Shown here: piece after piece, positions 15,449-21,540 of the stretch
How positions within the stretch are numbered: the first letter of the stretch is position 1
Layout: the number at the start of each line of letters is the position of its first letter
Assembly: GCA_045542315.1 (NCBI GenBank)
Contig: JAZQKU010000016.1
Location: forward strand, 1 to 21,540
Reading direction: 5' to 3'
Length of the DNA stretch: 21,540 nt
Source: RGIG5299 sp045542315
Lineage (GTDB): Bacteria; Bacillota; Clostridia; Oscillospirales; RGIG5299
Notes under the pieces: model-generated
The model's database searches: none
Seen by the model: only the letters and a program-made list of their open reading frames with translations
What the model was told of the DNA's origin: nothing
Position numbers and translations under genes: made by a program

Positions 15449-15483
15449 CAAAAATACTAATTGCTTTAGCGTTTTTACTCTTT

Positions 15484-15540
15484 CCTCGGCAGGCCTTGTT
15501 AAGATTATATCCTTTCGGAAACCTGCTGTCTTCGGTTAGA
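15484..15540 (-). ncRNA. L10 ribosomal-protein leader
   Basis: Reading the minus strand, AACCGAAGACAGCAGG is followed about 30 nt later by CCTGCCGAGG; GCAGG and CCTGC pair. These are the conserved parts of the L10 leader family that binds the L10-L12 complex. It lies between the rplJ promoter and the attenuator hairpin. Confidence 0.85.
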
Positions 15541-15548
15541 ACTTGTAT

Positions 15549-15577
15549 ATTATACCACTAAATTTTGTGTTTGTCAA
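15549..15577 (-). promoter_or_regulatory. Promoter of rplJL
   Basis: A perfect TTGACA (15572-15577) and a perfect TATAAT (15549-15554) on the minus strand with a 17-bp spacer. Its -35 box starts only 14 bp after the fba stop codon and no terminator hairpin separates them. Confidence 0.92.
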
Positions 15578-15590
15578 CACTTATTTTAAA

Positions 15591-16454
15591 TTATGCTTTG
15601 TTTACAGAGCCAAAAAGGGTGATTTTCTCTTTTACGGTTGCTTTTATTGCTTCGTAACCGGGCTTCAAGAGCTTTCTGGGGTCAAAGCCCTTGCCTTCAA
15701 GATCCTTGCCCTCTTCGATATACTTTCTGGTTGCTGCGGCAAAGGAAAGCTGACACTCGGTGTTTACGTTGATCTTTGCAACGCCGAGGCTTATTGCCTT
15801 CTGTATCATATCTGCGGGGATACCGGTGCCGCCGTGAAGAACGAGGGGCATATCTCCGGTGAGAGCCTTGATCTTTTCAAGAACGTCGAAGCGAAGGCCC
15901 TGCCAGTTTGCAGGGTATTTGCCGTGAATGTTTCCGATGCCCGCTGCGAGCATGGTAACGCCGAGATCGGCGATCATTTTGCATTCCTCGGGGCTTGCAA
16001 CCTCGCCGCCGCCTACAACTCCGTCCTCCTCGCCGCCGATGGAGCCTACCTCGGCTTCAAGGGAAAGGCCGAGCTTATTGCAGGTTTCAACGAGCTCCTT
16101 GGTCTTTTCAATGTTTTCCTCGATGGGATAATGAGAGCCGTCGAACATTACGGAAGAAAATCCTGCTTCGATGGTCTTCTTTGCGCCCTCGTAGCTTCCG
16201 TGGTCAAGGTGAAGAGCAACGGGAACGGTGATGTTAAGCTCGGTCAAAAGTCCGTTTACCATTCCGACTACGGTTTTGTAGCCGCCCATATATTTGCCTG
16301 CGCCCTCGCTGACGCCGAGGATCACGGGTGAACGCATCTCCTCAACGGTTTCCAAAACAGCTTTGGTCCATTCGAGGTTGTTAATATTTATCTGTGCAAC
16401 GGCGTAACCGCCTTTTGCTGCTTTTTCAAGCATTTCTTTTGCTGAAACCAACAT
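15591..16454 (-). CDS. fba: Class II fructose-bisphosphate aldolase
   Basis: A 287-residue zinc-dependent aldolase that splits fructose 1,6-bisphosphate to glyceraldehyde 3-phosphate and dihydroxyacetone phosphate in glycolysis. Visible signatures are AVAQININNLEW, the first zinc-site motif VALHLDHGSYE, SVMFDGSHYPIEENI, LEAEVGSIGGEEDG, the zinc His in IGNIHGKYP and LHGGTGIP, and KINVNTE for phosphate binding. The open frame extends 35 codons further upstream, but CGGAG before the ATG at 16454 marks the start. It begins 19 bp after the pnp stop codon and is therefore in the rpsO-pnp unit. A tagatose-bisphosphate role is less likely but not excluded. Confidence 0.95.
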   Translation of the reverse strand: MLVSAKEMLEKAAKGGYAVAQININNLEWTKAVLETVEEMRSPVILGVSEGAGKYMGGYKTVVGMVNGLLTELNITVPVALHLDHGSYEGAKKTIEAGFSSVMFDGSHYPIEENIEKTKELVETCNKLGLSLEAEVGSIGGEEDGVVGGGEVASPEECKMIADLGVTMLAAGIGNIHGKYPANWQGLRFDVLEKIKALTGDMPLVLHGGTGIPADMIQKAISLGVAKINVNTECQLSFAAATRKYIEEGKDLEGKGFDPRKLLKPGYEAIKATVKEKITLFGSVNKA

Positions 16455-16473
16455 TTTTATTACTCCGTTTCTA

Positions 16474-18597
16474 TTATCTGTCTTCAAGATGCTTGGGCTC
16501 GGGGGGAAGAAGAGCCGCCTTGCGGGAGAGGTTGATTCTGCCCTGAGAATCGATCTCAATGCATTTTACAACGATCTCGTCGCCTACCGAAACAACGTCC
16601 TCAACCTTGTTGATGAACTTGTTATCGAGGTTTTTGATATGAACGAGACCTTCCTTGCCGGGAGCGATCTCAACGAATGCGCCGATGGGAATTATCTTGG
16701 TGACCTTACCGGTGTAGATGGTGCCGGGAATCGGGTCGTTTACTATGGTTTCGATGATATTGATGGCTCTCTTACCTGCTTCTATATCGATGCAAGCTAC
16801 GAAGATTCTGCCGTCCTCTTCAACGTCGATCTTGGTGCCGGTTTCCGCAATGATCTTCTGGATTACAGAGCCGCCCTTGCCGATAACGTCCTTGATCTTG
16901 TCAACGGGAACGGAGGTGGTGAGCATCTTGGGTGCGTAGGGTGAAAGCTCTTTTCTCGGAGCGGGAATTGCTTTAAGCATAACCTCGTCGAGTATATAGT
17001 TTCTTGCCTTGTGGGTCTTTTCAAATGCGCTTCTGATGATTGCGGGGGTAAGACCGTCGATCTTAAGGTCCATCTGGATTGCGGTGATACCGTCGTGAGT
17101 ACCTGCAACCTTGAAGTCCATATCGCCGAAGAAGTCCTCAACGCCCTGAATGTCAACCATGGTCATCCAACGCTCACCCTCGGTGATAAGACCGCAGGAG
17201 ATACCTGCAACGGGCTTTCTTATCGGAACGCCTGCTGCCATAAGTGCAAGGGTAGATGCGCAGATAGAGCCCTGCGAGGTGGAGCCGTTAGAGGTAAGAA
17301 CCTCGGATACAAGACGGATCGAATAGGGGAATTCCTCTTCAGAAGGAATTACGGGTTCGAGTGCTCTTTCAGCAAGTGCACCGTGACCGATCTCACGTCT
17401 GCCGGGGCTTCTGGGTGCCTTTGCCTCACCTACCGAGTAGGGCGGCATATTATAGTGGTGCATATATCTCTTGAACTCTTCGGTATCGATACCGTCAAGA
17501 AGCTGTCTTTCAGCAACGGAGCCAAGGGTCGCAATGGTGAGGACCTGAGTCTGGCCTCTTGCAAAAAGTGCGGAGCCGTGGGTTCTGGGAAGAATATCGA
17601 CCTCGGCGTGCAAGGGACGGATCTGATCGATTCCTCTGCCGTCAACACGCTTGTTGTCGTCAAGAAGCCAACGGCGGACAACGTATTTCTGGAGCTTATA
17701 CATACACTCTGCGATAGCGGCAGCGTATTCCTCCTCGGGATACTTCTCTGCAAAATGCTCTGCTACCTCTTCGTTGATGACCTTCATACGGGCATCTCTT
17801 ACGTTCTTATCATCGGTATCAAGTGCATATCTTACCTTTTCAATGCAGAAATCCTTGATATCGTTGTAAAGAGCTTCGTCAACTACCATTGACTGGAACT
17901 CGAACTTCGGCTTGCCGACCTCGGCTTTGATCATATTGATAAAGTCAACGATGGGTTTGATCTCCTCGTGAGCCTTCATGATAGCGTCGAACATTACGTC
18001 ATCGGGAATCTCATTTGCGCCGGCCTCGATCATAACTACCTTCTCGGCAGAAGCTGCAACAGTGAGGTTAAGAGTGCTCTTCTCGCGCTGCTCAAAGGTG
18101 GGGTTTACGATGATCTCGCCGTCAACGTAGCCGACGTTTGCGCCGCCGATGGGGCCGCCCCACGGAATATCGGAGATAGAAAGGGCAACTGATGCGCCTA
18201 TCATACCTACGATTTCGGGAAGGCAATCGTTATCGACCGACATAACGGTAAGAACGACTGCAACGTCGTTTCTCATATCCTTGGGGAAAAGAGGACGGAT
18301 AGGACGGTCGATAACGCGGGACGAAAGGACCGCTTTATCGGAGGGTCTTCCCTCTCTCTTAAGGAAGCTGCCGGGGATCTTGCCAACAGCATAAAGTCTT
18401 TCCTGGAACTCAACCGAAAGGGGGAAGAAATCAATTCCGTCTCTCGGTGCGGCAGATGCGGTAACAGCTGCCAAAACGGCGGTATCGCCGTAGCGGATCA
18501 TTGCCGATCCGTTTGCGAGCTCTGCGTATTTGCCGGTTTCAACAACAAGCTTTTTGCCGCAGAACATCGTTTCAAAAATTCTGTGATTTTCGTACAT
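16474..18597 (-). CDS. pnp: Polyribonucleotide nucleotidyltransferase (PNPase)
   Basis: A 707-residue phosphorolytic 3'-5' exoribonuclease of mRNA decay. It has two RNase PH-like cores: the first with GDTAVLAAVTAS and FLKREGRPSDKAVLSSRVIDRPIRPLF, the second with RVDGRGIDQIRPL, ALFARGQTQVLTIATLG and VAGTHDGITAIQMDLKIDG. A KH domain (KDVIGKGGSVIQKI) and an S1 domain (TGKVTKIIPIGAFVEIAPGKEG) finish the chain. The length matches the family. The start is the ATG at 18597 after GGAGG; 25 upstream codons of open frame lie in the structured rpsO-pnp spacer and are not counted. Its neighbours are rpsO upstream, as in many bacteria, and fba downstream. Confidence 0.98.
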   Translation of the reverse strand: MYENHRIFETMFCGKKLVVETGKYAELANGSAMIRYGDTAVLAAVTASAAPRDGIDFFPLSVEFQERLYAVGKIPGSFLKREGRPSDKAVLSSRVIDRPIRPLFPKDMRNDVAVVLTVMSVDNDCLPEIVGMIGASVALSISDIPWGGPIGGANVGYVDGEIIVNPTFEQREKSTLNLTVAASAEKVVMIEAGANEIPDDVMFDAIMKAHEEIKPIVDFINMIKAEVGKPKFEFQSMVVDEALYNDIKDFCIEKVRYALDTDDKNVRDARMKVINEEVAEHFAEKYPEEEYAAAIAECMYKLQKYVVRRWLLDDNKRVDGRGIDQIRPLHAEVDILPRTHGSALFARGQTQVLTIATLGSVAERQLLDGIDTEEFKRYMHHYNMPPYSVGEAKAPRSPGRREIGHGALAERALEPVIPSEEEFPYSIRLVSEVLTSNGSTSQGSICASTLALMAAGVPIRKPVAGISCGLITEGERWMTMVDIQGVEDFFGDMDFKVAGTHDGITAIQMDLKIDGLTPAIIRSAFEKTHKARNYILDEVMLKAIPAPRKELSPYAPKMLTTSVPVDKIKDVIGKGGSVIQKIIAETGTKIDVEEDGRIFVACIDIEAGKRAINIIETIVNDPIPGTIYTGKVTKIIPIGAFVEIAPGKEGLVHIKNLDNKFINKVEDVVSVGDEIVVKCIEIDSQGRINLSRKAALLPPEPKHLEDR

Positions 18598-18640
18598 TTT
18601 ACTATTCCTCCATTTTTTGTTTTGGGCGTTTCGGAAGGTT

Positions 18641-18698
18641 TTAGCAATTATATAAACGCAATTTTTTTGCATTTTTCCTGCGCTTATATAATGGCTAA
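18641..18698 (-). promoter_or_regulatory. Long hairpin in the pnp 5' leader, candidate RNase III/PNPase control site
   Basis: On the minus-strand RNA, arms 18679-18698 and 18641-18660 form a stem of about 19 bp with a single C-U mismatch and a U-G pair, closed by an 18-base A-rich loop. Outside it, GCGTTTTG (18705-18712) can pair with CGAAACGC (18626-18633). No T run follows, so it is not a terminator. Enterobacterial pnp is controlled through an RNase III-cleaved stem in this position; the same here is inference. Confidence 0.65.
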
Positions 18699-18729
18699 GC
18701 CTAACAAAACGCTCCTTTAATTATGATTT

Positions 18730-18761
18730 ACGGGAGTGCGGATATTTATCCGCACCCCCGT
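18730..18761 (-). promoter_or_regulatory. Stem-loop after rpsO, processing or 3'-end stabilising hairpin
   Basis: Arms 18730-18744 and 18747-18761 pair over 15 positions on the minus-strand RNA (one as U-G; A-C on the plus strand). The sequence after it on the minus strand (AAATCATAATT) lacks a U tract, so a Rho-independent terminator is doubtful. It more likely separates or protects the rpsO message from pnp. Confidence 0.65.
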
Positions 18762-18768
18762 TTTGTCA

Positions 18769-19032
18769 TTACTTTCTGAGGTTTAACTTTGCAACTATTG
18801 CACGGTATCTCTCGATATCCTTATTGTAAAGGTAGTTCAAGAGGTTACGTCTGTGACCGACCATTTTGTAAAGGCCGCGACGTGAATGATTGTCGTGCTT
18901 GTTGGCTTTGAGGTGCTCGGTGAGGGCTGCTATCTTCTCGGTGAGAACAGCGATCTGAACCTCGGGCGAGCCGGTGTCGGTTGCGTGGATCTTGTTTGCT
19001 TCGATGATTTCGTGCTTTCTTTCTTTAAGCAT
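18769..19032 (-). CDS. rpsO: Ribosomal protein S15
   Basis: An 87-residue primary binder of 16S rRNA in the 30S platform. It shows the family's HATDTGSPEVQIAVLTEKI, LKANKHDNHSRRGLYKMVG and HRRNLLNYLYNKD blocks over the entire length. GGAGG lies 8 nt before the ATG. It heads the rpsO-pnp-fba unit, with a promoter about 100 nt upstream and a folded leader that could mediate S15 autoregulation. Confidence 0.98.
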   Translation of the reverse strand: MLKERKHEIIEANKIHATDTGSPEVQIAVLTEKIAALTEHLKANKHDNHSRRGLYKMVGHRRNLLNYLYNKDIERYRAIVAKLNLRK

Positions 19033-19076
19033 GGGGATTTCCTCCGTTTTAAAATTATTTTCAATCGACTCAGCAA

Positions 19077-19112
19077 GGGGCAGGAAGTGTCCTTTTTTAA
19101 GGCTTACACCCC
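19077..19112 (-). promoter_or_regulatory. Folded rpsO leader, candidate S15 autoregulatory RNA
   Basis: On the minus-strand RNA, GGGG (19109-19112) can pair with CCCC (19077-19080). Inside, GTGT (19106-19109) and ACAC (19087-19090), then CCTT (19099-19102) and AAGG (19091-19094), form a bulged hairpin. GGGG and GTGT share one base, so the two cannot both form completely. S15 is known to repress its own message through different leader folds in several bacteria; here this rests on position and fold only. Confidence 0.4.
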
Positions 19113-19134
19113 AAACCGTGTCAAAAGCTTGATT

Positions 19135-19163
19135 ATTATAACATATATTATTGCGTTTGTAAA
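19135..19163 (-). promoter_or_regulatory. Promoter of the rpsO-pnp-fba unit
   Basis: TTTACA (19158-19163) and TATAAT (19135-19140) on the minus strand, spaced by 17 bp. No comparable promoter is visible between rpsO and pnp or between pnp and fba. Confidence 0.8.
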
Positions 19164-19202
19164 GTATTTTTTCAGAAAAAATGTTTTTTTCTCAATTTAG
19201 TA

Positions 19203-19231
19203 TTGACAAATTACGAAAAATGTATTAAAAT
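19203..19231 (+). promoter_or_regulatory. Promoter of the tRNA-Met/tRNA-Glu operon
   Basis: TTGACA (19203-19208) and TAAAAT (19226-19231) are spaced by 17 bp and lie about 50 bp before the first tRNA. It is divergent from the rpsO promoter. Confidence 0.82.
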
Positions 19232-19282
19232 ATTCAAGCTGTTAAAAATAACCCGTTAATTCGGCGTTAAAAACGGCTACGT

Positions 19283-19359
19283 GGCGGCATAGCTCAGCTG
19301 GCTAGAGCATCCGGTTCATACCCGGCAGGTCGTTGGTTCAAATCCGACTGCCGCTACCA
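19283..19359 (+). tRNA. tRNA-Met (CAT), elongator type
   Basis: A 77-nt cloverleaf. The acceptor is GGCGGCA/TGCCGCT, the D arm GCTC/GAGC, the anticodon loop TTCATAC (anticodon CAT), the T arm GTTGG/CCGAC, with an encoded CCA end. The anticodon stem lacks the three G-C pairs of initiator tRNA, and the sequence closely resembles the Bacillus elongator tRNA-Met. A tRNA-Ile with modified CAT is less likely. Confidence 0.93.
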
Positions 19360-19364
19360 CATAA

Positions 19365-19439
19365 GGCGCCTTGGTCAAGCGGCTAAGACACGGCCCTTTC
19401 ACGGCTGTAACAGGGGTTCGATTCCCCTAGGCGTCACCA
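19365..19439 (+). tRNA. tRNA-Glu (TTC)
   Basis: A 75-nt cloverleaf five bases after tRNA-Met. The acceptor GGCGCCT/AGGCGTC has one G-U pair. The anticodon stem CGGCC/GGCTG encloses loop CTTTCAC with anticodon TTC, and the T arm is GGGG/CCCC around TTCGATT. CCA is encoded. Confidence 0.95.
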
Positions 19440-19442
19440 AAT

Positions 19443-19472
19443 AAAAAAACCACCCAACAGGGTGGTTTTTTT
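19443..19472 (+). terminator. Terminator of the tRNA operon
   Basis: A 13-bp stem (19443-19455 with 19460-19472, core CCACCC/GGGTGG) with loop AACA, running into a long T-rich tract. Confidence 0.93.
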
Positions 19473-19480
19473 GTTTTTTT

Positions 19481-19558
19481 CAGTAAGGGGAATCGAACTG
19501 CGAATGGGAGCAGATGTGCCGAGGACTCTCGCAGGCGTCAGCAAAAGGCATTTCCCTC
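19481..19558. other. Unexplained intergenic stretch with an antisense tRNA T-arm copy
   Basis: Positions 19486-19498 are the exact reverse complement of the tRNA-Glu T-arm segment at 19416-19428 (13 bases). Downstream, CTGCGA (19498-19503) and TCGCAG (19529-19534) form an inverted repeat around a GAGGACTC element. Neither strand folds into a full tRNA: the T-arm copy lacks a matching partner strand. A 25-codon frame (19504-19581) has no ribosome site. It may be a remnant of a tRNA-associated element; function is unknown. Confidence 0.4.
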
Positions 19559-19587
19559 TTGACCATACGAATTATAAGTAGTATAAT
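19559..19587 (+). promoter_or_regulatory. Promoter of the PstS-like gene
   Basis: TTGACC (19559-19564) and TATAAT (19582-19587) are spaced by 17 bp. A second TATAAT follows at 19593-19598. No Pho-box-like repeat is evident. Confidence 0.75.
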
Positions 19588-19622
19588 ATAGTTATAATCA
19601 ACTGTAAAAGGAGAGTATAAAA

Positions 19623-20795
19623 ATGGAAAACAATTTGAATAAAGCATTGATCTTGGTTTTAAAGATAGTTTCTACCGTCATCATTTCCTTGGTTATTCCT
19701 TACGCCTGCATCATTGCTCTTTTATCTGTCGCACTGTTTCCTATTGCTTATAATATTATATTATCGATTGCAGGCGCGCTCCTTTTACCATCGCTTATAC
19801 CTTTTATCTGGGTTAAAAAGCGCAAAAAGTATTTAAAGGGTTGGCTGTGCGGTATTCTTGCGGCAGTTATCGCCGCCGCAATTCCCTTCGGCATAGATTG
19901 CTACAACGATTATATTACGATAAACACGGCACCGAGCATAAACTGCAACGAATATCTCCCCTTTACCGAGGATTCCAAAATAGTTAAATTTGACAGCAAG
20001 ACCCTAAAGCTCACCGAAAAGCTTCCGAGAATAGACGGCGCAGCCGCTTGTTTCCCCGTTTATTCGGCATTCGTCAACGCCGTTTATCCCGATACCACCG
20101 TTTTAGATCAAGGCGCTTTCGTTTATAACAACACCGTTAGGGGCTACGAGAAGCTTGCAAACAAGCAGACGGATATTTTCATCGGAGCAGCTCCGTCCAA
20201 AGCGCAAAAGGATTTCGCTGAATCCTGCGGCACCGAATTCAAATACACACAGATAGGCACCGAGGCTTTCGTATTTTTCGTTCATAAGAATAATCCGATA
20301 GACAGTCTTACCGTTGAGCAGATAAAGGGCATCTATTCCGGTGAGATAACCAACTGGAAAGAGGTTGGCGGCAGAAACGAAAAGATAGTTGCCTATCAGC
20401 GAAACGAGGGCAGCGGAAGCCAAAGCATGCTCGTAAGGTTTATGGACGGTACGCCCTTGATGAAGCCTACGACCAAAGACGTGGTCGACGGTATGGGCGG
20501 CATTATCAAACGTGTTGCCGATTACAAAAGCGAGAGCTGCTCAATAGGTTTTTCCTTCAGGTTTTACGTTGAGGGAATTATTAAAAATCCCGATATAAAA
20601 ATGATCGCCATCGACGGCGTTGCCCCGAGCGCCGATAACATTAAAAACGGAAGCTATCCCGTCGTAACTCCTCTCTATGCGGTAAGCTACGAGAACAATC
20701 CCAATCCCAACGTTGACGCTTTAATAAATTGGATGCTTTCGGAGGAAGGTCAGTATATTATCGAAGAAACGGGATACGTCGGAATAATGAAATAA
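19623..20795 (+). CDS. Membrane-anchored PstS-like substrate-binding protein
   Basis: A 390-residue protein. Three hydrophobic helices (about 8-30, 40-64 and 72-92), with the basic KKRKKY cytoplasmic loop between the second and third, would place the C-terminal domain outside the cell. Residues about 120-390 form a phosphate-binding-protein-like domain: AACFPVYSAFVNAVYP, a TDIFIGAAPS strand, IKGIYSGEITNWKEVGG, an anion-binding loop QRNEGSGSQSM and a final LINWMLSEEGQYIIEETGYV. Typical PstS proteins have a lipoprotein signal instead, and pstC, pstA, pstB and phoU are absent, so it may be a sensor or scavenging protein rather than a transporter part. AAAGGAG precedes the ATG. Ligand (phosphate or another oxyanion) is inferred from the family. 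Confidence 0.83.
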   Translation: MENNLNKALILVLKIVSTVIISLVIPYACIIALLSVALFPIAYNIILSIAGALLLPSLIPFIWVKKRKKYLKGWLCGILAAVIAAAIPFGIDCYNDYITINTAPSINCNEYLPFTEDSKIVKFDSKTLKLTEKLPRIDGAAACFPVYSAFVNAVYPDTTVLDQGAFVYNNTVRGYEKLANKQTDIFIGAAPSKAQKDFAESCGTEFKYTQIGTEAFVFFVHKNNPIDSLTVEQIKGIYSGEITNWKEVGGRNEKIVAYQRNEGSGSQSMLVRFMDGTPLMKPTTKDVVDGMGGIIKRVADYKSESCSIGFSFRFYVEGIIKNPDIKMIAIDGVAPSADNIKNGSYPVVTPLYAVSYENNPNPNVDALINWMLSEEGQYIIEETGYVGIMK

Positions 20796-20803
20796 GAAAC
20801 AAC

Positions 20804-20837
20804 AAAAAATCCTCAAGCCGCTGCTTGAGGATTTTTT
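20804..20837. terminator. Shared bidirectional terminator between the PstS-like gene and argS
   Basis: A 15-bp stem (20804-20818 with 20823-20837, core TCCTCAAGC/GCTTGAGGA) with loop CGCT. It gives a T run on either strand, between two convergent genes whose stops lie at 20795 and 20840. Confidence 0.92.
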
Positions 20838-20839
20838 TA

Positions 20840-21540
20840 TTACATTTTCTCAACCGTTTCGATGCCGAGGACGTTAAGCTGAAGCTTCAAATAATCGTTT
20901 ACCGCTTTGCAAAGAGCCAAGCGTGAGGATTTCTTTTCGGCATCCGCTTCGTCGATTATGCGGCAATCGTGATAAAATCTCGAAAAGTCGCTCGCTGCAA
21001 AATAGGCGTTTTCTGCGATTACGTTGGGAGCCTTCTCGGCGATGGCACGCTGGAACACGTCACAGGTAAGAAGCATTCTTATAACGATATCGCGTTCCGC
21101 ATCGGACCAGATGCCGTGAAGCTTGCTTCCCTCTTCACCCGCTTTTCTTAAAATCGAGTTGATTCTCGTTACGGTGTAAAGGAGGTAGCTTCCCGTCTTT
21201 CCCTCAAAAGAGATGAATTTATCTATATCGAATACGTAATCCTTGGTGGGTTGGTTTATCATATCGCCGAACTTGATTGCCGCCATTGCAATTTTGTTTG
21301 CAGCCTCAAGCTTTTCCTCCTCGGAGGAATAGGCGTTTTCCGAAAGCTTTTCCATAACCGCGGAAACAACCGAATCAAGAAGCTCCTCAAGGCGCATAAC
21401 GCCGCCGTCACGGGTCTTGAAGGGCTTACCGTCGGCGCCGTTCATCGTGCCGTTTCCGAGATGGTAAAAATCACAGTCGGCGTTTACGATTTCAGCCTTT
21501 CCCGCGGCACGGAACACCTGCTTGAAGTGAAGCGCCTGAC
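20840..21540 (-). CDS. argS: Arginyl-tRNA synthetase, C-terminal part (cut by window end)
   Basis: The last 233 residues or so of a class I aminoacyl-tRNA synthetase charging tRNA-Arg. The frame stays open to the window edge, reading QALHFKQVFRAAG before the first in-frame GTG at 21517, so that GTG is not the start. Signatures are the FKTRDGGVMRLEELLDSV block (KMSKS-region equivalent of ArgS), FEGKTGSYLLYTVTRI and the alpha-helical anticodon-binding domain (about the last 120 residues), ending in LNVLGIETVEKM. The 5' half lies outside the window. Convergent with the PstS-like gene and sharing its terminator. Confidence 0.95.
   Translation of the reverse strand, partial: QALHFKQVFRAAGKAEIVNADCDFYHLGNGTMNGADGKPFKTRDGGVMRLEELLDSVVSAVMEKLSENAYSSEEEKLEAANKIAMAAIKFGDMINQPTKDYVFDIDKFISFEGKTGSYLLYTVTRINSILRKAGEEGSKLHGIWSDAERDIVIRMLLTCDVFQRAIAEKAPNVIAENAYFAASDFSRFYHDCRIIDEADAEKKSSRLALCKAVNDYLKLQLNVLGIETVEKM

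Noticed and set aside
17011..17892. 293-codon plus-strand open frame opposite pnp
   Set aside because: pnp is complete and intact on the minus strand; this translation has no family signature.
18730..18761. Rho-independent terminator of rpsO
   Set aside because: The stem is strong, but the minus strand has no U tract after it; the T run seen lies on the wrong side.
19481..19570. A third tRNA gene on the minus strand
   Set aside because: The T-loop sequence is present, but its stem partner, acceptor stem and a plausible anticodon arm are missing.
19504..19581. 25-codon plus-strand frame after the tRNA terminator
   Set aside because: No Shine-Dalgarno site, and its 3' part coincides with the PstS-like promoter boxes.

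Overview
The window looks like a chromosomal segment of an anaerobic, low-to-medium GC Firmicute (Clostridia-like gut bacterium; no finer placement is justified). Reasons: strong AGGAGG-type ribosome binding sites before nearly every gene, sigma-A type TTGACA/TATAAT promoters, a Gram-positive style L10 leader before rplJL, a Clostridia-type AbrB regulator with a zinc ribbon, and an oxygen-scavenging flavodiiron protein with rubredoxin. I see no transposase, integrase, phage structural gene or CRISPR array. GTG or TTG codons lying inside or just upstream of Shine-Dalgarno sequences give several open frames false N-terminal extensions; starts here are moved to the SD-supported ATG.

Region 1 (1-7540, plus strand) is one operon: a DeoR-type regulator, a zinc-dependent medium-chain dehydrogenase of the L-sorbose-1-phosphate reductase type, then a complete 2-oxo acid dehydrogenase complex in the order E2, E3, E1. 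The E1 alpha and beta subunits are fused in one 825-residue chain. A consensus promoter with four helically phased TGTTA repeats sits in front and a strong terminator behind. The enzyme genes use a biased codon set, suggesting high expression.

Region 2 (7545-11230, minus strand) holds an AbrB-like regulator, an unrecognised 205-residue protein (possibly a distant ThyX-like fold), a 701-residue beta-helix lipoprotein and a GtrA-family membrane protein. The lipoprotein promoter has perfect -35 and -10 boxes separated by an 18-bp spacer, half of which is a run of nine G. This is the architecture of a phase-variable promoter and is the most striking signal in the window.

Region 3 (11300-14400, plus strand) has a Gfo/Idh/MocA oxidoreductase, a four-domain flavodiiron protein (diiron, flavodoxin, flavin reductase, short rubredoxin) and a small classical rubredoxin too short for ordinary ORF calling. 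These last two probably form an O2- or NO-reducing electron chain.

Region 4 (14405-19165, minus strand) is housekeeping: rpsO, pnp and fba in one transcription unit, followed by rplJ-rplL with their own promoter, L10 leader and attenuator. No terminator is visible between rpsO and the end of rplL apart from that attenuator. The rpsO leader and the rpsO-pnp spacer carry stems that pair best on the minus-strand RNA.

Region 5 (19200-21540) has a tRNA-Met/tRNA-Glu pair with promoter and terminator, an unexplained stretch carrying an inverted copy of the tRNA-Glu T arm, a membrane-anchored PstS-like binding protein, and the 3' part of argS running off the window on the minus strand.
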